Positions 7,257-13,531 of a stretch of 52,040 nt of DNA are shown in pieces. Made by a program: the position numbers and the translations under genes. Every line of letters begins with the position of its first letter. Positions within the stretch are counted from its first letter, which is position 1. The DNA lies in IMG/VR virus record IMGVR_UViG_3300032116_000291, positions 1 to 52,040 of that record. One strand, 5' to 3'. The stretch comes from a virus. Under the pieces are notes generated by a model that did no database searches, was not told the origin of the DNA, and saw only the letters and a list, made by a program, of their open reading frames with translations.

Positions 7257-7424
7257 TGTAAGGTGGTGAAATTAAATAACAGACGCGTTGTTTATGGCAG
7301 ACACTCCCACTCGTCTCGTGGGTGCAGATATAGAAATAGATAAAAGGTATGGGTTGACCACAAGCTGCAGCAAATGTGCCTTTTGTTGAATCTCTGCGTG
7401 AAGGTTCGAATCCTTCCCTTACAG
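7257..7424 (+). ncRNA. tRNA-like RNA with a large internal insertion
   Basis: TGTAAGG (7257-7263) pairs perfectly with CCTTACA (7417-7423). A perfect 5-bp T arm (GAAGG, TTCGAAT, CCTTC at 7400-7416) abuts the acceptor 3' strand exactly as in tRNA. After the acceptor, TGGTG...AGACGC resembles a class II (Leu-like) D arm. The element is 168 nt long and no ordinary anticodon arm is evident. Instead there is a hairpin CCCAC/GTGGG with a 7-nt loop (7307-7323) and a domain closed by GCAGA (7324-7328) and TCTGC (7391-7396 region). It lies in line with tRNA-Ser and tRNA-Gly. It could be a tRNA with an intron or expanded variable region, or a tRNA-like regulatory RNA. Confidence 0.6.
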
Positions 7425-7429
7425 CACAA

Positions 7430-7501
7430 GCGGATATCGTATAATGGTTATTACTCCTTCCTTCCAAGTAGGAGATGTCGGTTCGATTCCGGCTATCCGC
7501 T
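7430..7501 (+). tRNA. tRNA-Gly (anticodon TCC), second copy
   Basis: Acceptor GCGGATA pairs perfectly with TATCCGC (7494-7500). The anticodon stem CCTTC/GTAGG has one mismatch and encloses CTTCCAA, giving TCC. The T arm is GTCGGTTCGATTCCGGC. It has a better T loop than the copy at 56-126. Confidence 0.88.
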
Positions 7502-7585
7502 CATGGGCCTGTTAGTATTAGGCCGAAAGAGAAATAGGTGTTTTTCAATTACTAACCTTCCAAACACCATTTTTGGAGGGTATAT

Positions 7586-7656
7586 TGCCCTTTAGTATAA
7601 CGGTAGTACGACAGATTTTGATTCTGTTTGTTGTGGTTCGAATCCATGAGGGGCAA
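7586..7656 (+). tRNA. tRNA-Gln (anticodon TTG)
   Basis: Acceptor TGCCCTT pairs with AGGGGCA (7649-7655). The anticodon stem ACAGA/TCTGT encloses TTTTGAT, giving TTG. The T arm is GTGGTTCGAATCCAT. It is the last tRNA of the main array. A small hairpin GGCCT/AGGCC lies at 7505-7523 upstream. Confidence 0.92.
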
Positions 7657-7657
7657 C

Positions 7658-7690
7658 AAAAAAGCCGGTATAAAACCGGCCTTTTCTTTG
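7658..7690 (+). terminator. Bidirectional terminator between convergent units
   Basis: AAAAGCCGGT (stem 7664-7669) and ACCGGC (7675-7680) form a G/C hairpin flanked by A-run on the left and T-run on the right. It can therefore end both the plus-strand tRNA transcript and the minus-strand holin-like gene. Confidence 0.8.
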
Positions 7691-7704
7691 GTTAAGAAAT
7701 CAAA

Positions 7705-7866
7705 TTACTTTTTTGAAACGATTGACCAAACTGTTCCAACTAATGTTGCAACACCACCCGCTAACTCTGTGTAGAGTGATTCATCGATTAAACCTTTGGC
7801 GATTACAATACCACCAACAAATGTCAATACATGTCTTAAAATACCTAATACTTGATCTTTGTTCAT
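7705..7866 (-). CDS. Holin candidate (Pam3-gp28-like small membrane protein)
   Basis: This short gene encodes 53 aa: a charged N-terminus MNKDQVLGILRHVLT, a glycine-rich hydrophobic helix (about 15-24), a short polar hairpin KGLIDES, then a second hydrophobic helix (about 33-50) ending in SKK. The layout resembles small phage holins of the Pam3-gp28 type, which form lesions in the inner membrane for lysis. It is the only gene I support on the minus strand and faces the tRNA array across a shared terminator. Its own promoter would lie in the AT-rich 7867-8100 region. The NlpC/P60 hydrolase that could partner with it is 24 kb away. Confidence 0.6.
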   Translation of the reverse strand: MNKDQVLGILRHVLTFVGGIVIAKGLIDESLYTELAGGVATLVGTVWSIVSKK

Positions 7867-8079
7867 TTTTACTTTTTTTAGTTTAAAAATAAGTAGTAAC
7901 CCTTAAGTAATAATATATATTCTTCTTTATTATCAATAATCAACACATATTTCTAATATAGAAAAATATTATAAAACTAAAAAAATAATAGATAATATTT
8001 ATATTATTTTGCAGAATATTGTTCTGATAATCTATATATTTTTAGAATAAATTTCTACAAAACAACTGAAAAAAAATAT

Positions 8080-8110
8080 TTTGTATTTTATTGTTTTTTA
8101 CTTATATTTG
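8080..8110 (+). promoter_or_regulatory. Consensus Bacteroidota promoter, probably leaderless
   Basis: TTTG (8080-8083) and TATATTTG (8103-8110) are spaced by 19 nt, a near-perfect match to the Bacteroidota consensus. The ATG at 8114 lies only four nt after the -7 core, so transcription is expected to begin at or beside the start codon. The 210 nt upstream is very AT-rich and holds no other gene. Confidence 0.7.
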
Positions 8111-8113
8111 ATT

Positions 8114-8329
8114 ATGGAAAAAATAGAAATTAATGCTGGTCACTATTTAGAATTAATGGATAGATTGCATGTTATAGCGTGTACATTAAATGACCATTGT
8201 GTAGAACATCCTTTGTCAAAAGCTGATAAAGAAATTGAATTTAGAATAAAATATGCTTTGGGGCAAATATGGGATGCCTATCAGTATGTAGGAAAAAAAG
8301 ATTATGAAAATGAGAATAACACATATTAG
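8114..8329 (+). CDS. Hypothetical protein (71 aa)
   Basis: A small, acidic, mostly helical protein with several His and Cys residues (CTLNDHCVEH near 23-32) but no clear zinc site. The ATG at 8114 follows the promoter core directly; the longer reading starting at 8081 would run through that promoter and was rejected. Its 3' end overlaps the phosphoesterase gene by 26 nt. Confidence 0.65.
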   Translation: MEKIEINAGHYLELMDRLHVIACTLNDHCVEHPLSKADKEIEFRIKYALGQIWDAYQYVGKKDYENENNTY

Positions 8330-9059
8330 CGATACACACAATAAGCACAACCAACTTAATGGTAAATTGCCGGGTGGTGATTTACTGATACATAGTGGTG
8401 ATATTTCATCTATTGGTAGAGAGAGTGAAGTTGAACGTTTTATAAAGTGGTTCAATGGAATTGATAACTATACCAATAAAGTATTTATAGCAGGAAACCA
8501 TGACTTGAGTTTTGAATCCGAAGAACTATTTCAAAGAAAATCTAGCTTTTTTGATAGAAAAATCTATGAAGGAATTCCATCTATGGGAAAACCACAATGG
8601 TTGGAAGTATTATTGGGTTCAGAATTAGCATCTAATGTTTTTTATTTAGAAAATAATTACATAACAATAGATGATATTAAAATTTGGGGATCCCCATACT
8701 CACCAACATTTGGATATGATTGGGCATTTAATGTTGATAGAGGACACGATGCTATTAAGATTTGGAATAAGATACCGAAGGATGCTGATATTGTAATAAC
8801 CCATACACCAATATATGGGTATTGTGATAGAGCATCAAACACAAATGAAAATGTAGGATGTGCAAATTTATATCAAAGATTGAATGAATTGAATGTTCAA
8901 CTACATTTTAGCGGTCATATTCACGAAGCGTATGGTTATAAACCAACAAAATGGGGATATGCTTTTAATGGGTGTAATTGTAATTTGAGTTATGAAGTTT
9001 ATAATAACCCAATAACATTTGATTACGATTTTATTTCAAAAGAAATAAACTTTTTATGA
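8304..9059 (+). CDS. Calcineurin-like metallophosphoesterase
   Basis: The canonical metallophosphoesterase motif series is present across 251 aa. These are ISDTHNKH (about 6-13), SGDIS (about 31-35), AGNHD (GNHD near 59-62), VITHTP (near 160) and HFSGHIHEAYG (GHIH near 206-209). They bind two metal ions and hydrolyse phosphate mono- or diesters. Substrate is unknown; phage homologues range from nucleotide phosphatases to RNA 2',3'-cyclic phosphodiesterases. The gene overlaps the previous one by 26 nt and the next by four (ATGA). It is therefore coupled to the cyclic-phosphate receiver-like gene, making RNA-end processing a reasonable guess. Confidence 0.85.
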   Translation: MKMRITHISDTHNKHNQLNGKLPGGDLLIHSGDISSIGRESEVERFIKWFNGIDNYTNKVFIAGNHDLSFESEELFQRKSSFFDRKIYEGIPSMGKPQWLEVLLGSELASNVFYLENNYITIDDIKIWGSPYSPTFGYDWAFNVDRGHDAIKIWNKIPKDADIVITHTPIYGYCDRASNTNENVGCANLYQRLNELNVQLHFSGHIHEAYGYKPTKWGYAFNGCNCNLSYEVYNNPITFDYDFISKEINFL

Positions 9060-9547
9060 TGAAGAAAGAAAAAATATGGTTGTATTTAGATGATGTTCGA
9101 ATACCGACCGAAGGAAATTGGCAAGTGGTTAGAAATTATGATGAGTTTATTTTGCATATAAAAATGCATGGGTTGGAGAACTACGAAGTAATAAGTTTGG
9201 ATCACGATTTGGGTGAAGGTGCAATGGTAGAATATTATACCAACGTAAAACCTAATTATGAATTAAATTATGAAAGGATACCTGAAAAGACGGGTATGGA
9301 TTGTGCTAGATTTTTGGTAACGGAAGCAATGAACAAAAATATTCAGTTACCAACTATCTATGTACATTCTGCCAATCCAATCGGAGCAGCAAATATAATA
9401 GGTTATATTAACAACTATTTTAGAAATCACAAATTGCCTGAAGTTTGTGTGAAAGTTAATATAGAACACACATACTCACCTGACCAAATTTTGAGTGAGG
9501 AAGAAAGACATCGTAGATACAATATTGTAAAAAAATATAAAAAATAA
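9056..9547 (+). CDS. Cyclic-phosphate processing receiver-like (cREC) protein
   Basis: This 163-aa protein shows the signature of the cREC receiver-fold family: LYLDDVR at residues 9-15, SLDHDLG at about 48-54, and HSANPIGAANI at about 103-113. cREC domains were described in the context of RNA repair and conflict systems and are predicted, not proven, to process cyclic phosphates. Its start overlaps the stop of the metallophosphoesterase gene, so the two are translated together. With the SAK-type HAD at 1346 it makes a small RNA-end-processing set. Confidence 0.7.
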   Translation: MMKKEKIWLYLDDVRIPTEGNWQVVRNYDEFILHIKMHGLENYEVISLDHDLGEGAMVEYYTNVKPNYELNYERIPEKTGMDCARFLVTEAMNKNIQLPTIYVHSANPIGAANIIGYINNYFRNHKLPEVCVKVNIEHTYSPDQILSEEERHRRYNIVKKYKK

Positions 9548-9550
9548 GTT

Positions 9551-9691
9551 ATGATTGGATTTGTAATTGGATTCGTATTAACATCAGTTTGGATTGGCTT
9601 CGAAATGTGGCGAGCACCAACGATGGATGAAAGAACAGGAAAAATAATAAAAGAAGGAAAAAAACTTTCAGATTTATTCAGTAAAAAATAA
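9551..9691 (+). CDS. Small single-pass membrane protein (46 aa)
   Basis: One hydrophobic helix (MIGFVIGFVLTSVWIGFEMW, residues 1-20) is followed by a charged tail with several lysines. It lies three bases after the cREC gene. Function unknown. Confidence 0.55.
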   Translation: MIGFVIGFVLTSVWIGFEMWRAPTMDERTGKIIKEGKKLSDLFSKK

Positions 9692-9704
9692 AAAACAAAT
9701 AGTT

Positions 9705-10271
9705 ATGGACATCCGATTCACAGACAGCTTTAGTAAAAGTTTGAAAAGGTTAATTTGGCATCAGCATTGGTTATATAAAACCTATGCGTTATTCCGTTAT
9801 GATATTCCATTGTTCTTAAAAAACATTTGGAGATTCAGAAAGGAATTGTGGCAACACCAATGGTGGGATTACCGATTCACACTTGATATGTTTCAACGTT
9901 CTTTAACAATAATGGAAAAGGGAATGAGTGAGAAGGGGTTTGAAGTTACGGAAACAAGAGAACCAAAGATTAAATCTATGAGACGTGCTTTGGAATTGAT
10001 TCGTAACAATAGAGAAGATAATTATGTTGAACGTGCGGAGGCTGAATTGGGAGAATTGAGTAGATGGGATTGGGAAATAGATGAGAATGGTTTTATGATT
10101 GATAGAGATACTCCAGAACAAAAAGAACACAATCGTAAAGTATTTGAAAGAGCACGGGAAATAGAAGATGCGGAGTGGACTGAATTGTGGGAGATTTTTA
10201 AAGGTACTAAATATTCAAAGAAATTTGGAAAAAAGTACGATGGGACGGATATGAGAGGGTGGTGGGATTAA
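9705..10271 (+). CDS. Hypothetical protein rich in aromatic residues (188 aa)
   Basis: Function unknown. The N-terminal 65 residues are unusually rich in Trp, His, Phe and Tyr and look helical and amphipathic. Residues 65-170 are charged and helical with repeated Arg/Glu. The protein ends in MRGWWD. Similar proteins occur in other large phages as far as I recall, without assigned role. Gene order suggests co-transcription from 8114 onward. Confidence 0.7.
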   Translation: MDIRFTDSFSKSLKRLIWHQHWLYKTYALFRYDIPLFLKNIWRFRKELWQHQWWDYRFTLDMFQRSLTIMEKGMSEKGFEVTETREPKIKSMRRALELIRNNREDNYVERAEAELGELSRWDWEIDENGFMIDRDTPEQKEHNRKVFERAREIEDAEWTELWEIFKGTKYSKKFGKKYDGTDMRGWWD

Positions 10272-10302
10272 TAGGATTACTAACCATTTAATATATGTTT
10301 TT

Positions 10303-10497
10303 ATGTTTGCTATTTTGTTTTCCATTGCTATTGCAGCTATCATTGCCATCCTTTGGGTAAGGGGTATTGATAATATGAAAAAAAATCATCCCGATTATAA
10401 AGGTGAAGATTTCCTAAACTGGGATAAGGATATAACTAAATCCGCCGGAAGAGATGGATGGGATGATAACCGAGTCCACACCGAAGGTGACTTCTAA
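10303..10497 (+). CDS. Small membrane protein (64 aa)
   Basis: A single N-terminal transmembrane helix (about residues 2-19) with the remainder acidic and polar, likely cytoplasmic. Unknown function; one of several tiny anchored proteins between 9.5 and 11 kb. Confidence 0.6.
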   Translation: MFAILFSIAIAAIIAILWVRGIDNMKKNHPDYKGEDFLNWDKDITKSAGRDGWDDNRVHTEGDF

Positions 10498-10521
10498 TTA
10501 ATATTTAAAATTTAAAAAGTT

Positions 10522-10863
10522 ATGAAAGAGTTTATTAAAAAGTATCAGAAATTAATTGTAGGGTTGGGTGCAGTATCTGCATTGACGATATGTTACCTAC
10601 AACAAAAAGAATTAACAAAATTGCGTAGTGAAAGAGATAATCTAATCCATCATATGGTAGATGCACATGCTATGTCAGGTGGTGATATTGCAAAAGCACA
10701 AACAATTGATTCTCTACAAAAGAGATGTGATTCTCTTTATGATGAATTATTCCCTGCTCAAATTGAATTGGGTAGATATCAAGTTGCGTATGAAATCTTT
10801 ATGGAAAGAAATCCAAAAGCAGCGCAACAATATGGTACAATTATTTCAGAAGAAACAGAATAA
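10522..10863 (+). CDS. Membrane-anchored coiled-coil protein (113 aa)
   Basis: A hydrophobic helix at about residues 11-27 is followed by a KLRSERDNL-type heptad segment and a second helical region rich in Gln and Asp. The architecture resembles i-spanin-like or scaffold-type anchored proteins, but nothing in the sequence proves a lysis role. It is followed three bases later by another coiled-coil gene. Confidence 0.6.
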   Translation: MKEFIKKYQKLIVGLGAVSALTICYLQQKELTKLRSERDNLIHHMVDAHAMSGGDIAKAQTIDSLQKRCDSLYDELFPAQIELGRYQVAYEIFMERNPKAAQQYGTIISEETE

Positions 10864-10866
10864 GTT

Positions 10867-11028
10867 ATGGCAGTAGAAACAAAGTTGGATATGATATTAA
10901 AAGTTCTCGAAGATATAAGAGAAATTTTGAAAGAACAAAAACAACAAACACAAACAAAAATTACCGTCGTAGGTAATAAAACACAAAGTACAAAAGGACT
11001 TAAAAGTAGTGAAGATTTTACCCTATAA
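10867..11028 (+). CDS. Short coiled-coil protein (53 aa)
   Basis: A short gene encoding a helical heptad segment (LDMILKVLEDIREILKEQKQ, about residues 7-26), then a polar tail. Unknown function. It is the last gene before the operon A terminator and control region. Confidence 0.55.
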   Translation: MAVETKLDMILKVLEDIREILKEQKQQTQTKITVVGNKTQSTKGLKSSEDFTL

Positions 11029-11046
11029 ATGGGGTTTTATAACTCA

Positions 11047-11107
11047 TTGATAATCAAAGACTTACATATGTAGGTCTTTTTTTATGCGTAACTAATTGAT
11101 TGTCAAT
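11047..11107 (+). promoter_or_regulatory. Operator cluster A (TTGA-N3-TCAA palindromes)
   Basis: Two copies of the palindrome TTGA-N3-TCAA, at 11047-11057 (spacer TAA) and 11096-11106 (spacer TTG). The second is embedded in the longer context GTAAC...GTTA seen at the other clusters. They flank the terminator at 11058-11083 and end 26 nt before the operon A promoter. Likely binding sites for a dimeric phage regulator. Confidence 0.6.
11058..11083 (+). terminator. Rho-independent terminator before operon A
   Basis: AGACTTACA and TGTAGGTCT form a nearly continuous stem around 11058-11076, followed by an eight-base T run. It separates the 8.1-11.0 kb unit from operon A. Confidence 0.8.
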
Positions 11108-11132
11108 GGGTTAAAAAATAGTTTAAAATTTT

Positions 11133-11164
11133 TTTGGCCATTTGAAAAAAAAGTCGTATATTTA
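11133..11164 (+). promoter_or_regulatory. Operon A promoter
   Basis: TTTG (11133-11136) and TATATTTA (11157-11164) are spaced by exactly 20 nt. The flanks TTTGGCCA and AAGTCGTATATTTAC match those of the promoters at 18014 and 37610. The start codon of the VWA gene is 36 nt downstream. Confidence 0.75.
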
Positions 11165-11200
11165 CATATATTCAAAAATTAATCACACAAATTTATTGTT

Positions 11201-13462
11201 ATGAGTTGGTACAAATCCGCAGTTGGTAAGGTGAAGAATTATGCTTCATCTTTTTGGTATGATGACTATGATACATCATTTGACTATCTTGAAGAATACG
11301 GGTCGTTCCAAAAGAAAGATTTGGATGCGTATAAAAAAACCCATAACCTTTACAAATTGGCATCGGTTCGTAGGGCTATTTCAAATTTCGTTCAAATCGT
11401 AACGAACAAATCTATTCCCGTTTCATTCGCAACAAAGAGTGATAGTAAAACGGATGGTAAGCGTGTTATCCTTTCCGCTGATGTGGATGATAACTTTGAC
11501 GTTTCGGTTGGGTTGGCATTACACGAAGGTTCACACATTGTACTTTCCGATTTTGAAATGTTGGCAGCACTATCCAACGTTAAAGGTGGTATAGAATCTC
11601 TGATTAGAAACATTCAATACCAAAAACAAAAAGCAGAACTTGAAGGAGCCGTTGATATCTACGATGAGAACTATGTTGCAAAATCAATATCGGATTTCAT
11701 TGATGGTAGATACCCAAAGTATTCATCTCAAATGAAAGATATTTATCTTACCACAGGTAAAGTTGGTAAGTATGGAAATCTAACGGATGAAGTACACAAT
11801 GTTATTCAGGGATTGACCAATTGGATTGAAGATAGACGTATTGATCATTACATATATAATTCCGCTCCTGGTTATAGAGATTATTATCTTTCTATGTATG
11901 AACATTATTTCAATGATAAATCTGTAACCAAAGGTATCAAATCCGATGAGTTTACGGAAGAAACGATTGATAGTTATATGTTCCGAATTATCAACCTATT
12001 GAATAGTGAAACAAATCTATCCAAACTGAAAGGACTTCGTACTATATATCGTATGTTGGATTTGAAGAACATCAGTAGATTGAAAACATCGCAAGATTCT
12101 CTAGAACTATCTATCAATATTGTTTCCGAAATACTGAAGCATGTTACGGAAAACCAACAACAAACCGGCGCAGGTAAGGGTAATGGTAACAACCCTGATG
12201 GACAACCACAAAATGGTGATGCGGATGTAAACGAAATGGGTGATGGTAATAACGATGATATGGGTGGTGCAAATGGTGATGCGAATGTGCAAGGTCAGAA
12301 TAGTTCGCAATCAACATCGACGCCCGATAGTGATGGTGAAGGAAAGGATATGTTATCTAAATCCGCTCTTCAATCTTTACTTAAAAAGTTCCAAAAGCAA
12401 AAAGACTTTCTTAATGGTAATCTGAAGAAGAAAACGATAACAAAGCAGGAGAGTGAGAAGTTGGAAGATATTCAGGAATCTGGTACGGAGTTGGTACGTG
12501 TTGGTTCTGATTATACACGTGATAATGGTACACCGATTGGTAAGGGTGTTGATTGTATCGTAGTGAAGAACCTTACACCCAAACTATTAGAGAGTTCGGA
12601 CTTTCCATTCACCAATAGACGTTGGTCAGAAGATGGAGTACATACACCATATATTGATGAAGTGAAGCGTGGTACTATGTTGGGTACTTTGTTGGGTAAG
12701 AAACTACAAATTCGTAATGAGAGTCGTGAAACAATATTCAGTAGATTGAAGAAGGGTAAGATTGATGGACGTATGGTTGCATCGCTTGGATTTGATAACG
12801 ATAATGTATTTTATCAACGTGATGTTGACCAATACAAAAAAGCAAACCTACATATCTCAATAGATTACTCCGGCTCAATGAGTGGTAGTAAGTTGAGAAA
12901 AGCGATTGTATCTACCGTCGCTATTGTTAAGGCTTGTGAAATGGCACGTAACATCAATACGCAAGTATCAATTCGTTCAACCGATAGTGGTAGTAGACCA
13001 TTGCCATACGTTGTATTAGTACACGATAGTCGTAAGAGTACATTCAAACAATTTGCTCACTATATGAGTGCACTTGAATGTACAAATACAACACCTGAAG
13101 GTTTGTGTTTTGAAGCAATTATGAAGGAACTTATCCCATCTACAAATGATACGGATAGTTATTTCTTAAACTTTTCGGATGGACAACCAACATACTCAAT
13201 TCACACAGGTAGTGATGAAATTAGTTATGGTGGTACAACTGCTGCAAAACATACCCGTAAGCAAGTGAAGAAGATGCAATCAAATGGTATGAGTATTCTT
13301 TCTTACTTTATTACGGAGTATAGTGAAGAACGTTTCCAACATTCATCCGATTGGGAAATATTCAGAGAGAGTTATGGACCCGATGCAAAATACATAAACG
13401 TAGAAAATATGTTTGAGGTTGCAAAAACGATGAACGAATTGTTCCTTAAAAAAGAGAGATAA
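11201..13462 (+). CDS. VWA-domain protein with HExxH site (CobT-like partner of AAA+ ATPase)
   Basis: A 753-aa protein in three parts. The N-terminal part has LALHEGSHIVLSD (H108, E109, H112), a zinc-peptidase-type motif. A Gly/Asn/Asp-rich low-complexity linker spans roughly residues 315-385. The C-terminal von Willebrand A domain has a full MIDAS: DYSGSMS (D555, S557, S559), the threonine near 630 in TNTTPEG, and D660 in SDGQPT. Pairing with the AAA+ ATPase just downstream matches CobS/CobT- and MoxR/VWA-type partnerships, in which the ATPase remodels a target and the VWA protein acts as adaptor. Such pairs occur in several large phages with unknown function. First gene of operon A. Confidence 0.85.
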   Translation: MSWYKSAVGKVKNYASSFWYDDYDTSFDYLEEYGSFQKKDLDAYKKTHNLYKLASVRRAISNFVQIVTNKSIPVSFATKSDSKTDGKRVILSADVDDNFDVSVGLALHEGSHIVLSDFEMLAALSNVKGGIESLIRNIQYQKQKAELEGAVDIYDENYVAKSISDFIDGRYPKYSSQMKDIYLTTGKVGKYGNLTDEVHNVIQGLTNWIEDRRIDHYIYNSAPGYRDYYLSMYEHYFNDKSVTKGIKSDEFTEETIDSYMFRIINLLNSETNLSKLKGLRTIYRMLDLKNISRLKTSQDSLELSINIVSEILKHVTENQQQTGAGKGNGNNPDGQPQNGDADVNEMGDGNNDDMGGANGDANVQGQNSSQSTSTPDSDGEGKDMLSKSALQSLLKKFQKQKDFLNGNLKKKTITKQESEKLEDIQESGTELVRVGSDYTRDNGTPIGKGVDCIVVKNLTPKLLESSDFPFTNRRWSEDGVHTPYIDEVKRGTMLGTLLGKKLQIRNESRETIFSRLKKGKIDGRMVASLGFDNDNVFYQRDVDQYKKANLHISIDYSGSMSGSKLRKAIVSTVAIVKACEMARNINTQVSIRSTDSGSRPLPYVVLVHDSRKSTFKQFAHYMSALECTNTTPEGLCFEAIMKELIPSTNDTDSYFLNFSDGQPTYSIHTGSDEISYGGTTAAKHTRKQVKKMQSNGMSILSYFITEYSEERFQHSSDWEIFRESYGPDAKYINVENMFEVAKTMNELFLKKER

Positions 13463-13464
13463 TC

Positions 13465-13492
13465 AAAAGGGGAGTTTGACTCCCCTTTTTTA
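13465..13492 (+). terminator. Intra-operon terminator/attenuator
   Basis: AAAAGGGGAGT and ACTCCCCTTTTTT form a strong hairpin with a T run between the VWA gene and the ATPase gene. No consensus promoter is visible between it and 13532, so it probably attenuates rather than fully ends operon A transcription. Confidence 0.75.
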
Positions 13493-13531
13493 ATAAAAAT
13501 AGTTTAATAATAAATCACCAAAAATTAAAAC

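Noticed and set aside
7257-7424. tmRNA or group I intron as explanation of the tRNA-like element
   Set aside because: No tmRNA tag or pseudoknot order and no recognisable intron core (P7); 168 nt is too short for either as known. Kept as unclassified.
7084-7595. Frames across tRNA-Ser, tRNA-like RNA and tRNA-Gly
   Set aside because: They consist mainly of tRNA sequence; the frame at 7374-7595 starts inside the tRNA-like element.
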